The notes: generated by a model from the letters alone, not told the origin. Positions 26,874 through 36,530 are shown, numbered from the stretch's first letter. The stretch is DNA of 64,000 bases from Acidimicrobiaceae bacterium (GCA_003133545.1 PKYA01000202.1:1-64000); one strand, 5' to 3'. Translations and numbers: made by a program.

Positions 26874-28445
26874 TCAGTCCGGCCGGCCGGCGAGAAGCGG
26901 GCGGTAGCGCTCCCAGACGGAGAGCTCCGAATCCCTCGGACGGTCGACCTTGCCGGTCTGGGGACCGAAGATCATGGTCGACCTCGTGCGCGGATCCCAC
27001 GTGGGCCACTCGCCCAACCCGGCGTGCGCGGGGTCCCCTGTGTGGGCGAAGGCGGTCCAGGCTCGTTGCATCCGTTGGGAGAGCTCGTCCGCCGCGTCCC
27101 CGGCGCCGGTGAAGAATTGCACGGCCGGGACGTGCACGACGCCGAAGACGAAGGGCAATTCCAGCGCGTGGCTTGCGCCCAACACCCCGCCGAAGGCGGG
27201 TGACTCCCACTCGAAGAGGTAGACGTAGGGACGACGGCCGTGCGCGCCGTGCGCCGCGGCGAGCTGGAGGCTGGGCCAACGGAAGACGCCGTCGGATCCG
27301 ATCGCCACCAGGAGGGCGTGGGGATCCACCGTCTCGGCGCGGCCCAGCCGGATGCGGCGATATGCCGCAATGAGCTGCTCGCTCGGCACGTCGGGTGCGG
27401 CATGGGCGGCCCACCGGATCACTCCGGGCTCGTCGAGCGCCGACATCTCGGGTCGACCGAGCCCGAAGAGCGTGAGCTCGTCACGGTTGGTGCCGATGAG
27501 CAGGTCCACATCTGCGGCCGCTCCCCGTTCGACCGCCTGCAGCGGGTGCGTCGGCAGGAAGCGGCCGTCGACGACAGGGAGGTACGCCAAGGGGATGAGG
27601 CCGGCATCGGGTCGGTCCCTGGCGATGACCTCGGTGGCCGCCACCAGCTCGACGAAAGGCACCGAGAGTAGGGACTCACGGCTGCAGCTCGCCAATCCCA
27701 GCGCCGACGCCAGCCGCCCGGCCACGCGTTCCGCCTCGAATATGGAGTGCACATGGACCCCGCCACTTTGCACAATCGCCCTCCGGAAGAGGCCGGCACC
27801 GGCCGGCGTGCCCATCAGGGTCGCCACACTGAAGCCCCCGGCAGATTCACCGAAGACGGTGACGTTGTGCGCGTCCCCTCCGAACTGTGCGATGTGGTCA
27901 CGCACCCAGCGCAAGGCAGCCACTTGATCATGCAGGCCCCAGTTGCCAATGAAGCCATCAGGGTCACCCAGTGCGCGGGTGCCGAGGAATCCCAGGGCAC
28001 CCAGGCGGTAGTTGATGGTGACGACCACGAGGTCACCGTTGCGCGCGAAGTGGTCGCCTCGGTAGAGGAATACCGAACCGGCGCCCGAGGTGAACCCTCC
28101 GCCGTGGATCCACACCATCACGGGCCGGCCCGATCCGGGTCGGTCGGTCGGATCCTCGGGGAGCTCGGGCGTCCAGATGTTGAGCGTGAGGCAGTCCTCG
28201 CTCTGCATTGCACTGGCAGAGGGATCGGCCGGACTGGTGACGCCGGGTTGTGCCACCGCCTGGGGGGCGATGGGCCCGAATGACGATGCCTCGTGCACGC
28301 CTTCCCATGGCAAGGGAGGTTGCGGCGGTCGCCATCTGAGTTCCCCTGCGGGCGACCGCGCGTACGGGATGCCCGAAAAGGTCCAGAGGTCGCCCCGCCG
28401 CACTCCTCGGACACGCCCGCCGGCGACGGTGACGATCCCTTGCAT
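26874..28445 (-). CDS. Type B carboxylesterase/lipase
   Basis: GIPYARSPAGELRWRPPQP, SEDCLTLNIWTP, VFGESAGGFSVATLMG nucleophile elbow. Confidence 0.95.
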   Translation of the reverse strand: MQGIVTVAGGRVRGVRRGDLWTFSGIPYARSPAGELRWRPPQPPLPWEGVHEASSFGPIAPQAVAQPGVTSPADPSASAMQSEDCLTLNIWTPELPEDPTDRPGSGRPVMVWIHGGGFTSGAGSVFLYRGDHFARNGDLVVVTINYRLGALGFLGTRALGDPDGFIGNWGLHDQVAALRWVRDHIAQFGGDAHNVTVFGESAGGFSVATLMGTPAGAGLFRRAIVQSGGVHVHSIFEAERVAGRLASALGLASCSRESLLSVPFVELVAATEVIARDRPDAGLIPLAYLPVVDGRFLPTHPLQAVERGAAADVDLLIGTNRDELTLFGLGRPEMSALDEPGVIRWAAHAAPDVPSEQLIAAYRRIRLGRAETVDPHALLVAIGSDGVFRWPSLQLAAAHGAHGRRPYVYLFEWESPAFGGVLGASHALELPFVFGVVHVPAVQFFTGAGDAADELSQRMQRAWTAFAHTGDPAHAGLGEWPTWDPRTRSTMIFGPQTGKVDRPRDSELSVWERYRPLLAGRPD

Positions 28446-28451
28446 GGGGGC

Positions 28452-28457
28452 ACCATA
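28452..28457 (-). promoter_or_regulatory. -10 TATGGT, 6 nt upstream of ATG 28445 (leaderless candidate)
   Basis: Reverse complement reads TATGGT gccccc ATG. Confidence 0.6.
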
Positions 28458-28519
28458 TGAAGCGTTCTCCTTCGGGTCAACCACAACCCAATGTGTTCAC
28501 GCCGCGATTGGTCCGCATC

Positions 28520-28538
28520 GCAACCGTGTTGCAACCGT
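28520..28538 (+). promoter_or_regulatory. Direct repeat GCAACCGT, 11-bp period, candidate regulator site
   Basis: GCAACCGT at 28520-28527 and 28531-28538, centred ~60 bp upstream of the predicted 28592 start. Confidence 0.5.
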
Positions 28539-28579
28539 TTCAAGGCCGTCACGGGCATGCTGCACATGGGTTGAAGGGT

Positions 28580-28585
28580 TACTGT
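28580..28585 (+). promoter_or_regulatory. -10 TACTGT, 6 nt upstream of GTG 28592 (leaderless candidate)
   Basis: TACTGT ttcagt GTG. Confidence 0.6.
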
Positions 28586-28591
28586 TTCAGT

Positions 28592-29893
28592 GTGGCATCA
28601 GTGGATTGTCGGAACACTGGACGCCGGCGTCGACGCGCACTCATCACGCGTGCCGTGCTCGTCGTGTCCCTCATGGGGCTCGCTGGTTTCAGCGCGTCCG
28701 CCGCCGGCGCCGTCACCGACTCGACGCCGACCACAATTCCGGGCCCAGCGCCGAATCAGTCGCAGATCAATGCCGCCCAGTCACAGGTCACGACGATTGA
28801 GACCCAACTGAGCCAGGAAGAGCAGCAGACCTCGGTTCTCGACAATCGTTACGACACCGCTGTCCAGAACCTTCAGAACGCGCAGGACGCACTGCAAGCG
28901 ATCGATTCCACGATCGTCAAGACCAAAGCGGCGGTGGCGGTCGACCGGAAGCGACTGGCCAACGATGCCATCAAGGCGTACATCTACGGCACACCACAAT
29001 CGAACTTCGCCTCGCTCTTCTCCTCATCAGCCACCCTGGGAGCGGCCCGCAACCAGTACGCCGAGCAGATAGTGGGCAACCTCGATCAGGCGCGCACTGC
29101 GCTCCAGGCCACGCACGCGCGCCTCGTCCGCCAGAAGACGCAGGAGGAGACACTCGCCAGCCAGGCGCAGGCCGAGGCCGGTCAAGCCAAGACGCTGGCT
29201 GCGGCCAACCAGCAAGAGGCTTCGGCCACCCAGGCAACGCTGAGCCAGGTCCAAGGGCAGTTGGCCCAACAGGTGGCCCAGGCCGCGGTCGAAGAGGCGC
29301 AGCAGGAGGCGGTTGCGGCGGCCCAGGCGGCCACCTCCGCCGAGGCACAGCGGGCGGCGGCGGCATCCCAAGCGGCTGCCACCGTGGCCCAGACTGTCGG
29401 CGGAAACGCCAGCGGCGCCGCCGCGACCACCGCGGCCAATCAGGCGGCCAGCTCCTCCGGCGCCTCCCCGACCGGGTCGGACTCGGGGCCTGTCGGCGGT
29501 ACCGGTGCGGGCACCGCGGCACAGATGGCGGTCGTCACTGCAGCGGAATCCCAGCTCGGCGTGCCGTATGTCTTCGGTGGGGCCAGCCCTGCGGAGGGCT
29601 TCGACTGCTCCGGCCTCGTCCAGTGGGCCTGGGACCAGGCGGGAGTGTCCATCCCGAGGACGACCGAGACACAGTGGCCCTACCTCACCCATGTCGCGCT
29701 CAGCGCTCTCGAGCCCGGTGACCTCCTCTTTTATTACAACCTCGACAATGATGACCAGGTCGACCACGTGGTCATGTACGTCGGCTCAGGCCCCTACGGC
29801 ACCGACACCGTCATTCAGGCACCCTTTACCGGGGCAACGGTCTCGTACTCGCCCATCTTCACCGAGGGGCTCATCGGGGCCGGTCGGCCCTAG
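28592..29893 (+). CDS. Secreted coiled-coil NlpC/P60 peptidoglycan hydrolase (RipA-like)
   Basis: Signal region, long coiled coil, GVPYVFGGASPAEGFDCSGLVQWAWDQAG catalytic Cys motif, VDHVVMYVG His region. Confidence 0.93.
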   Translation: MASVDCRNTGRRRRRALITRAVLVVSLMGLAGFSASAAGAVTDSTPTTIPGPAPNQSQINAAQSQVTTIETQLSQEEQQTSVLDNRYDTAVQNLQNAQDALQAIDSTIVKTKAAVAVDRKRLANDAIKAYIYGTPQSNFASLFSSSATLGAARNQYAEQIVGNLDQARTALQATHARLVRQKTQEETLASQAQAEAGQAKTLAAANQQEASATQATLSQVQGQLAQQVAQAAVEEAQQEAVAAAQAATSAEAQRAAAASQAAATVAQTVGGNASGAAATTAANQAASSSGASPTGSDSGPVGGTGAGTAAQMAVVTAAESQLGVPYVFGGASPAEGFDCSGLVQWAWDQAGVSIPRTTETQWPYLTHVALSALEPGDLLFYYNLDNDDQVDHVVMYVGSGPYGTDTVIQAPFTGATVSYSPIFTEGLIGAGRP

Positions 29894-29955
29894 CCCATCG
29901 GTTGGCGCCGGCGACCCGACTCGTCCGGCGCCGACATCAGGTGGAGAATAGGCAC

Positions 29956-31065
29956 ATGACCGGGAACGAGGAGGCTGAGGGTCCGTCCGTGCCCGTAATT
30001 GGTGACGGCGCTGTCTCGCTCTCCCTGGTCATACCCGCCTACAACGAAGCGTCGCGATTCCAAGAGGGCGTGCGCCGCCTGCGCACCGCCATCGAAGCCG
30101 GTGCCGTCGCTCCTGGCTCCACGGAGTTCGTGGTTGTCGACGACGGCAGTGCGGATGACACGACGACCGTGGCCCGGGCGCTCTTCGCCTCCTTTCCGCA
30201 CGTGCGCCATGTCCGGCTGCCCGAGAATCGTGGCAAGGGTGGTGCGGTGCGCGCCGGCGTCGCCGTGGCTGCCGCTCCCCTCATCGCCTTCGCCGACGCG
30301 GACATGGCCATCGACCCGGCGCAGACGCCACAGTTCGTCGACGCCCTGGCGCGCTACGACTTGGCCATCGGGGCACGCGCTGCGACGGGTTCCTCGGTGG
30401 ATCGCACCAGCCTCAAACGTTCCATCATGAACCGCGCCTTCAATCAATTGGTCAACGCCCTCACCCACGTTTCGCTCGCCGACACCCAGTGCGGGTTCAA
30501 AGCGTTCAGGGCGCCGGCCGCCAAGCTCCTGTTTCACTGCTCGGTCACCGAGCGGTTCGCCTTCGATGTCGAGATACTGTCCCTGGCTCGGCGATTCGGT
30601 CTTCCCATCGCCGAGATCCCGGTGCAGTGGCTGCGGGTCAAGGGGAGCCGTATCCGGCCATGGACCGACGCGCGCTCCATGGCCCGGGATGTGTACCGCG
30701 CCGGCCGCAGCGAGAACGCTGGCCCACCGGTCCCCACGTTGGCGGTGAAGCTGCCCGCCGGCGGCAACGGAAGTGACGACATCGCGGCCCTCCCGGCGCT
30801 CCGCAGCGGGCTGGCTCCGGGACTGACCATCCTCGGTGGTGGCGAGCGGTTTCGGGTGCTCTGCCCTCTCACGACCGAGCCCGAGATCGAGATGGTGGCC
30901 ATGCGGATCGGCACCCTGTGCTCGGGTGCGGCGATTGAGCGCACGACCACGACGGTGGCGCAGCTGTGCACGCTGGCGCCGCTGTCGACGAGCGGGGACA
31001 GCCCTCCGGCGGGGATCGTGCCCTGCCCGACTCCGAGCATTGCCGGGAAGAGACTGCGCGACTGA
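29956..31065 (+). CDS. Family 2 glycosyltransferase (dolichyl/polyprenyl-phosphate glycosyltransferase-like)
   Basis: LSLVIPAYNEASRFQEGV, FVVVDDGSADDTTTVA, FADADMAID, DTQCGFKAFR. Confidence 0.92.
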   Translation: MTGNEEAEGPSVPVIGDGAVSLSLVIPAYNEASRFQEGVRRLRTAIEAGAVAPGSTEFVVVDDGSADDTTTVARALFASFPHVRHVRLPENRGKGGAVRAGVAVAAAPLIAFADADMAIDPAQTPQFVDALARYDLAIGARAATGSSVDRTSLKRSIMNRAFNQLVNALTHVSLADTQCGFKAFRAPAAKLLFHCSVTERFAFDVEILSLARRFGLPIAEIPVQWLRVKGSRIRPWTDARSMARDVYRAGRSENAGPPVPTLAVKLPAGGNGSDDIAALPALRSGLAPGLTILGGGERFRVLCPLTTEPEIEMVAMRIGTLCSGAAIERTTTTVAQLCTLAPLSTSGDSPPAGIVPCPTPSIAGKRLRD

Positions 31066-31072
31066 CGCTCGC

Positions 31073-31078
31073 TACGAT
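31073..31078 (+). promoter_or_regulatory. -10 TACGAT, 6 nt upstream of GTG 31085 (leaderless candidate)
   Basis: TACGAT ggggcg GTG. Confidence 0.6.
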
Positions 31079-31084
31079 GGGGCG

Positions 31085-31966
31085 GTGACGGACGGGCACA
31101 CGGTGGCTACGGCGACGAAGCGCTCCACGGCCGTCGTACCCATCCGCATCCCGCCCGACTCCCCCGATCCGGACGTAGGCACCCGCTTGTCCGATGTCGA
31201 TGAATGGGGACGTTCCGAGCGCTTCCGCGCCCTGACCCGCACCCTCTACGAGCCCGTCTACTCGCGATGGTTCCGCGTCGAGTGGGAAGGGCTGGAAAAG
31301 ATTCCGGCGGTGGGCGGCGCACTGCTGGTGCCCAACCACGCGGGGGCCATCCCCTCCGACGCACCGGTGATCATGCACGGGATAGAGAAGGAGCTGGGCC
31401 GGCCCGTCTACGGCCTGGCCGACTATTTCTTCCGCACGGTCCCTGTTGTGGGCACCCTCTGGGCCCGGGGCGGGGGCGTCTCGGCCCGACCGGCCAACGC
31501 CTACCGCCTGCTCAAGGAGCAGGGACAGCTGGTTCTCGATTTCCCGGAGGGCACCAAGGGCCCGTCCAAGTCGTTCACCGACCGCTACCAGCTACGGCGC
31601 TTCGGGCGCGGCGGATTCGTCGAGATAGCCATGCGGGCCGGAGTCCCGGTCATCCCCGTGGCGGTGATCGGGTCCGAAGAGGCCATGCCGGTGGTGTTCC
31701 GGCTGCCGACCTTGGCGAGGGCGCTCGGTATCCCCTATTTCCCCGTCACCGCCAATCTCTTGGCCCTGGGCCCCCTCGGCATCGTGGTGCCCTTCCCGGC
31801 CAAGTTCAAGCTCCGGGTGCTCGACCCCATCCATTTCGACGTACCGCCGGACCAGGAGCGCTACTCCAAGAGCCGGGTCATGGAAGAGGCCGAGCGCATC
31901 CGCGGCCTGATACAAGAATCCGTCTACGACATGCTGCGAGACCGCCGCAGCGTGTGGTTCGGCTGA
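31085..31966 (+). CDS. Lysophospholipid acyltransferase (PlsC-like)
   Basis: VPNHAGAIPSD, LDFPEGTKGPSKSF, VPVIPVAVIGSEEAMP. Confidence 0.88.
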   Translation: MTDGHTVATATKRSTAVVPIRIPPDSPDPDVGTRLSDVDEWGRSERFRALTRTLYEPVYSRWFRVEWEGLEKIPAVGGALLVPNHAGAIPSDAPVIMHGIEKELGRPVYGLADYFFRTVPVVGTLWARGGGVSARPANAYRLLKEQGQLVLDFPEGTKGPSKSFTDRYQLRRFGRGGFVEIAMRAGVPVIPVAVIGSEEAMPVVFRLPTLARALGIPYFPVTANLLALGPLGIVVPFPAKFKLRVLDPIHFDVPPDQERYSKSRVMEEAERIRGLIQESVYDMLRDRRSVWFG

Positions 31967-31977
31967 GGATCTCCCCG

Positions 31978-33009
31978 GTGGCACACCGCGTGCTCGTCAC
32001 GGGCGCCGACACCTTCTGGGGCGGACGGATGATCCAGGCGCTCGAGTCGGACCCCAGCATGGACGTGATCCTGGGGATGGGCGCCCATGCCCCCTCGGTC
32101 CCCTTCGAGCGCGCCGAATTCGTGCAGGCGGACCAGAACTACTCGATCCTCCACCGCATCGTGAGAGCGACGCAGGTCGACATCATCCTCCATACGTTCC
32201 TGGTCACCGACGGCCTCTCACAACGGGCCCTACACGAGACGAATGTGATCGGGACGATGAACCTGCTCGCCGCCGCCGGGGCGAGCGGCTCTTCGGTACG
32301 CCATATCGTCGTGAAGTCCTCTACTCTCGTCTACGGCTCCTCGGCGCGCGATCCCAGCACGTTCGAAGAGAACACCCCTCGATCAGGTCCGGCGACACAT
32401 CGGATCGAGCGTGCCCTGTTGGAAGCCGAGGGCATGGTGCGGGACTTCTCCGAGGACAACCCCTCCACGTTGGTCACGGTGTTGCGCTTTGCCAATGTGC
32501 TCGGACCCCATCTGACCACCGCCATCAGCCGCAACCTCTCGCGACCGATCGGCCCATCGATCTTCGGGTTCGACCCCCTTTTGCAGTTCGTGGCCGAGGG
32601 CGACGTCGTGCGTGCCCTGCTCCACGTGACCCGAGGTGGCGTACCGGGCCTCTACAACGTGGCCGGTGCCGGCCGTCTGCCCTGGAGCGAGGTGGCCGCA
32701 ATCTGCGGCACGCGCCTCGTCCCGCTGTCCCCCTACAGCCCCTTGAAGTTACGGCCGCTGGCGCGCCTGTTCGACCTTCCCCCCGAACTGGTGGACCTCT
32801 TGCGCTACGGACGGGGCGTCGACACGCGCCGCCTGACCGCCACCGGCTTCGAGTACGAGGCCACCAGTGCGGGCGCGGTGCACGCCTTCATTCGCGCCGT
32901 CCGCCTGCGCCGCAGCGTGGGAAGGGCTCCCTCGTCGTACACCTACGAGCACGATGTCGAGCAATTCTTCCGGCACTCACCTTCGGTAGTCGGCTCGCCG
33001 GACCGCTAA
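31978..33009 (+). CDS. NAD-dependent epimerase/dehydratase family protein
   Basis: HRVLVTGADTFWGGRMIQAL, TNVIGTMNLLAAAG; C-terminal part of ORF 31204..33009 with GTG 31978. Confidence 0.85.
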   Translation: MAHRVLVTGADTFWGGRMIQALESDPSMDVILGMGAHAPSVPFERAEFVQADQNYSILHRIVRATQVDIILHTFLVTDGLSQRALHETNVIGTMNLLAAAGASGSSVRHIVVKSSTLVYGSSARDPSTFEENTPRSGPATHRIERALLEAEGMVRDFSEDNPSTLVTVLRFANVLGPHLTTAISRNLSRPIGPSIFGFDPLLQFVAEGDVVRALLHVTRGGVPGLYNVAGAGRLPWSEVAAICGTRLVPLSPYSPLKLRPLARLFDLPPELVDLLRYGRGVDTRRLTATGFEYEATSAGAVHAFIRAVRLRRSVGRAPSSYTYEHDVEQFFRHSPSVVGSPDR

Positions 33010-33013
33010 AGGA

Positions 33014-33634
33014 TCACGGTGACAGCCAGTCCCCGGAAAGCTCGAGTTCGCGCAACGCCCACTCCTCCGAAGTGATGCCATAGCGCACGTGGTCCTCCCA
33101 CACGCCGTCGATCTCGAGGAATCGCTCGGCGATTCCCTCCTGCCGGATGCCGAGCTTCTCCACGACGCGGCGGCTGGCCGTGTTCCTCGGGATGATCGAT
33201 ATCTCGACTCGGTGCAGCGAGATCGCCTCGAAGGCGAATTGGAGTGTCACCACCACCGCCTCGGGCACGAAGCCCCGTCCGGCCAAGGCCTCGTCGATCC
33301 AGTAGCCGATGAAGGCGCTCTGGAACGGCCCCCTCTGAATTGATGAGAGCGTGACCTCACCGGCAAAGCGCTCGCCCACGAAGATGCCGAATCCGTACCC
33401 GCTCCCGAGATGCCGCTCGCGCTCGCGAATGCCGCAGCGCGCGGCGAAGCTTGACCGGTCCTCGGAGGGCACTGGCGCACCCTTAGGGCGCGGTTCCCAG
33501 CGCAGCAACCACGCACCGCACCGCGTCCGCACTTCGTGCCACTCGTCGAAATCGTTCTCGGTCAGTGGCCGTAACATGACCCGCCGCCCGTGCAGTTGCA
33601 GTGGAGGATTGCGTACTGACCTTGCCGCACTCAT
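33014..33634 (-). CDS. GNAT family N-acetyltransferase (RimJ-like)
   Basis: VMLRPLTENDFDEW, GYWIDEALAGRGFVPEAV, RNTASRRVVEKLGIRQEG; ATGA overlap with upstream gene. Confidence 0.9.
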   Translation of the reverse strand: MSAARSVRNPPLQLHGRRVMLRPLTENDFDEWHEVRTRCGAWLLRWEPRPKGAPVPSEDRSSFAARCGIRERERHLGSGYGFGIFVGERFAGEVTLSSIQRGPFQSAFIGYWIDEALAGRGFVPEAVVVTLQFAFEAISLHRVEISIIPRNTASRRVVEKLGIRQEGIAERFLEIDGVWEDHVRYGITSEEWALRELELSGDWLSP

Positions 33635-34731
33635 CGGTCGAGCACCTCCTTCAGCGCACCGAGGAGCGTCACGACATTTCGTGGACGCGCCGTGTGCCCC
33701 ATACAACCGATCCGCCATACTTTGCCCGCCAACTTGCCCGCCCCGGCACCAATTTCAATGCCGTAACGGGTCAGGAGCAGCCGGCGGCAGTCCGCCTCGC
33801 TCATCCCCGAAGGCAACGAGTCGGGGACCTCAACCGTCGTGAGCTGGGGTAGGCGGTGTGCCGCGTCGGCGAACAGGGTGAGGCCCAACGCCTCGAGGCC
33901 GTCCTGCAGGTGCCGGCCACACTCCGCGTGGCGGATCCGCGCCGCCTCGATCCCTTCGTCGAGAACGGCGCCCAGCCCGGCGTGGAGCGCTGCGATCATG
34001 GTCACCGGAGCAGTGTGGTGGTACACCCGGGTGCCTTCGGATCCCTCCTGGACATAGCGCGACAAAAGATTGAGGTCCAGGTACCAGCTCAGCGGACGCG
34101 CCACCATCCGCTCGCGGGCGCGCAGCGAGACGGTCAGCGGCGCCAAGCCGGGCGGGACACCCAGGCACTTCTGCGTGCCGCTATAGGCGATGTCCACCTT
34201 CCAATCGTCAACCGCCACCTCGATGCCACCAAGCGACGTCACCATGTCCACCAAGAGGAGCGCCTCCCCCTTGCCCGCCCCGAGCGGCGCGACATCGTTG
34301 CGAACGCCGGTGGAGGTTTCGGCGTGCACCACGGCAATGATGGACGGAGAGGGATGTGCGGAGAGGAGGGCCTCGGGATCGATCGACATCCCCCACGGTG
34401 CATCCACCCTGATCACCTGTGCCCCCACGCGGTCCGCCACCTCGCACATCCGCTCCCCGAACACTCCGTTGACCCCGATGACGACGGGATCGCCGGCCCG
34501 CACGAAGTTCACGAACGATGCTTCCATGCCTGCGGAGCCGGTTCCACTCACCGGCAGGGTCAGCGCGTTGGCCGTGGCGAAGACCTGCCGCAGTCGCTGG
34601 TTGGTGTCATCGAGCACGGCGAGGAAGTCGGGATCAAGGTGCCCCAGCACCGGCCCGGCCAACGCCTCGGCCACCTCGGGATAGGGATTGCAAGGACCCG
34701 GGCCCATGAGAAGGCGGTCGGATATCGGCAT
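33631..34731 (-). CDS. Class V aminotransferase (alanine-glyoxylate/serine-pyruvate type)
   Basis: [51 protein letters not shown]-Lys. Confidence 0.93.
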   Translation of the reverse strand: MPISDRLLMGPGPCNPYPEVAEALAGPVLGHLDPDFLAVLDDTNQRLRQVFATANALTLPVSGTGSAGMEASFVNFVRAGDPVVIGVNGVFGERMCEVADRVGAQVIRVDAPWGMSIDPEALLSAHPSPSIIAVVHAETSTGVRNDVAPLGAGKGEALLLVDMVTSLGGIEVAVDDWKVDIAYSGTQKCLGVPPGLAPLTVSLRARERMVARPLSWYLDLNLLSRYVQEGSEGTRVYHHTAPVTMIAALHAGLGAVLDEGIEAARIRHAECGRHLQDGLEALGLTLFADAAHRLPQLTTVEVPDSLPSGMSEADCRRLLLTRYGIEIGAGAGKLAGKVWRIGCMGHTARPRNVVTLLGALKEVLDR

Positions 34732-34796
34732 CGGCGCATCGTGGCAGGTCCGTGCTCACCGGCGCCAACGCGCCGGGCGCAATTCGCACCGTCCGG

Positions 34797-34802
34797 TAGA
34801 TT
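34797..34802 (+). promoter_or_regulatory. -10 TAGATT, 6 nt upstream of GTG 34809 (leaderless candidate)
   Basis: TAGATT gccagc GTG. Confidence 0.6.
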
Positions 34803-34808
34803 GCCAGC

Positions 34809-36530
34809 GTGGAACGGGTTCTCTTCGCGCACCGGACCCCTCCTCCCCCCCGTCCCGACGTGGCACAGGATCCTGGCCCGTATTCGGATTGGGTGCGGCT
34901 CCGCGAGGCGAGGCGGAGCCGGGATTTCGTCGGCCGAGCGCAGGCCCATCCACTCCACCTCGTCATGGTCATCGCCGGAGAGCCACCGCCCGAGACCGTA
35001 CAGACCCTTCATGCGCTGCAGCAGCAAACGACCCCGCACTGGACGCTCACCGTGGTGGCTTCCGCTGCCTGGCAGACATCCTTTACGGCGCTTGTCGCCG
35101 TCTCCGGGCTGCAGCGTACGAGCCAGCGGGTCCGGGTCGTGTACGTGACGGATCTGCACCCGGCGGAAATGCTCCGCCATGGGCTGCGGGGCGCCGGCGC
35201 CTCCGATGTCGCGCTGCTCTTCCCCGGCGACGTCTGGGCCCCCGACGCGGTGGCACAACTCGCAAACGCCGTCTCTCCCCGCGTGGTCGCCTATGCCGAC
35301 GAGGACTGCAGGGACGCCGGCGGCGACCACACGGCGCCCCGCCTCAAGCCGGACTACTCACCGGACTTCCTTCTCACCTCTGGCTATACCGGGCGACCGT
35401 TGGCCCTGGGCGCCGACATCGCGCAACTCCTGGCGGCATCTCTCGGCACCCCCGATCTGCTCGAGCACGACGTGGCACTCCGAGGATGCGCGGCGGCGGA
35501 ACGGGTCGTGCACATACCCGAAGTCCTTTGCCATCGCCTGATCGCACCGCTCGGTCCCCATGGTGCCGACACGGGCCAGGTCATTGCCGCATTGGCCCGG
35601 CGGAACGAAGCCGCTGACGTCGCGGCCGGTGAGACGCCGGGCACTTGCCGCGTCCGGCGGAGCGTCCCGGTGGGGACGACGGCGAGCATCATCATTCCGT
35701 TTCGGGACGAACCAAAGTTCCTCCGCGCCTGCATCGCGTCGATCGACACCACGGCGGCAGGCATCCATCCCGAGCTCATCCTGATCGACAACGGGTCCGT
35801 ACAGCCCGAGACAGCCACCCTGGTGGAGCGCCTGGCCCAGAGAGACGACACCACCGTGCTGGCCGACGCCCGGCCGTTCAACTGGGCCGAGCTGAACAAC
35901 GTGGCGGCCCGGGATGCATCGGGTGACGTGCTCGTCTTCCTCAACAACGACATAGAGGCCGTGCAACACGGTTGGCTCGATCGCCTGGTGGCCCAAGCCA
36001 TGCGCGCCGACGTGGGTGCCGTCGGCGCCCGGCTCCTCTACCCCGATGGGCGCCTGCAGCACTGCGGTGTGGTGATCGGCCTGGGCGGAGCCGCAGGACA
36101 CGTTCTCATCCGCCTGGACCAGCACCAACCGGGGTACCTCAACATGGCCGTCTGCACCCGCGAGTGCGCGGCCGTCACCGGCGCGTGCCTGGCCACCCGG
36201 CGCGACGTCTTCGAGTCCCTGTCCGGGTTCGATGTCACGCTCGGCATCGATCTCAACGACATCGACTATTGCCTACGCGGCCAGCGCCGCGGCCTGCGCG
36301 TGATCTACGAGCGGGAGGCCGAGTTGGTGCACCACGAGTCACCGAGCCGGGGCACGGCCGGAGATGTCAAGGACATCGTGCGCTTCATCGACCGGTGGAA
36401 GGACTCCATCGTGGCGCGTGATCCCTATCTCAACCCCAATTTGACGCGGGTAGACTCGTCGTGCGCGCTGCGTGGTCCCGAAGAGGAGGAGTGGTGGCGA
36501 CAATGGCACGCGAGCCTGTCCCCGCAATGA
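34809..36530 (+). CDS. Tandem GT2 glycosyltransferase, N-terminal domain degenerate
   Basis: C-terminal GT2: SIIIPFRDEPKFLRACIASI, FLNNDIEAV, LNDIDYCLRG; N-terminal DEDCRD...RLKPDYSPDFLL GT2-like without DxD. Confidence 0.88.
   Translation: MERVLFAHRTPPPPRPDVAQDPGPYSDWVRLREARRSRDFVGRAQAHPLHLVMVIAGEPPPETVQTLHALQQQTTPHWTLTVVASAAWQTSFTALVAVSGLQRTSQRVRVVYVTDLHPAEMLRHGLRGAGASDVALLFPGDVWAPDAVAQLANAVSPRVVAYADEDCRDAGGDHTAPRLKPDYSPDFLLTSGYTGRPLALGADIAQLLAASLGTPDLLEHDVALRGCAAAERVVHIPEVLCHRLIAPLGPHGADTGQVIAALARRNEAADVAAGETPGTCRVRRSVPVGTTASIIIPFRDEPKFLRACIASIDTTAAGIHPELILIDNGSVQPETATLVERLAQRDDTTVLADARPFNWAELNNVAARDASGDVLVFLNNDIEAVQHGWLDRLVAQAMRADVGAVGARLLYPDGRLQHCGVVIGLGGAAGHVLIRLDQHQPGYLNMAVCTRECAAVTGACLATRRDVFESLSGFDVTLGIDLNDIDYCLRGQRRGLRVIYEREAELVHHESPSRGTAGDVKDIVRFIDRWKDSIVARDPYLNPNLTRVDSSCALRGPEEEEWWRQWHASLSPQ

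Noticed and set aside
28446-28591. Possible c-di-AMP (ydaO) riboswitch before the NlpC/P60 gene, as in some actinobacteria
   Set aside because: The -10 is 6 nt before the GTG, leaving no leader to hold a riboswitch, and I see no matching conserved core
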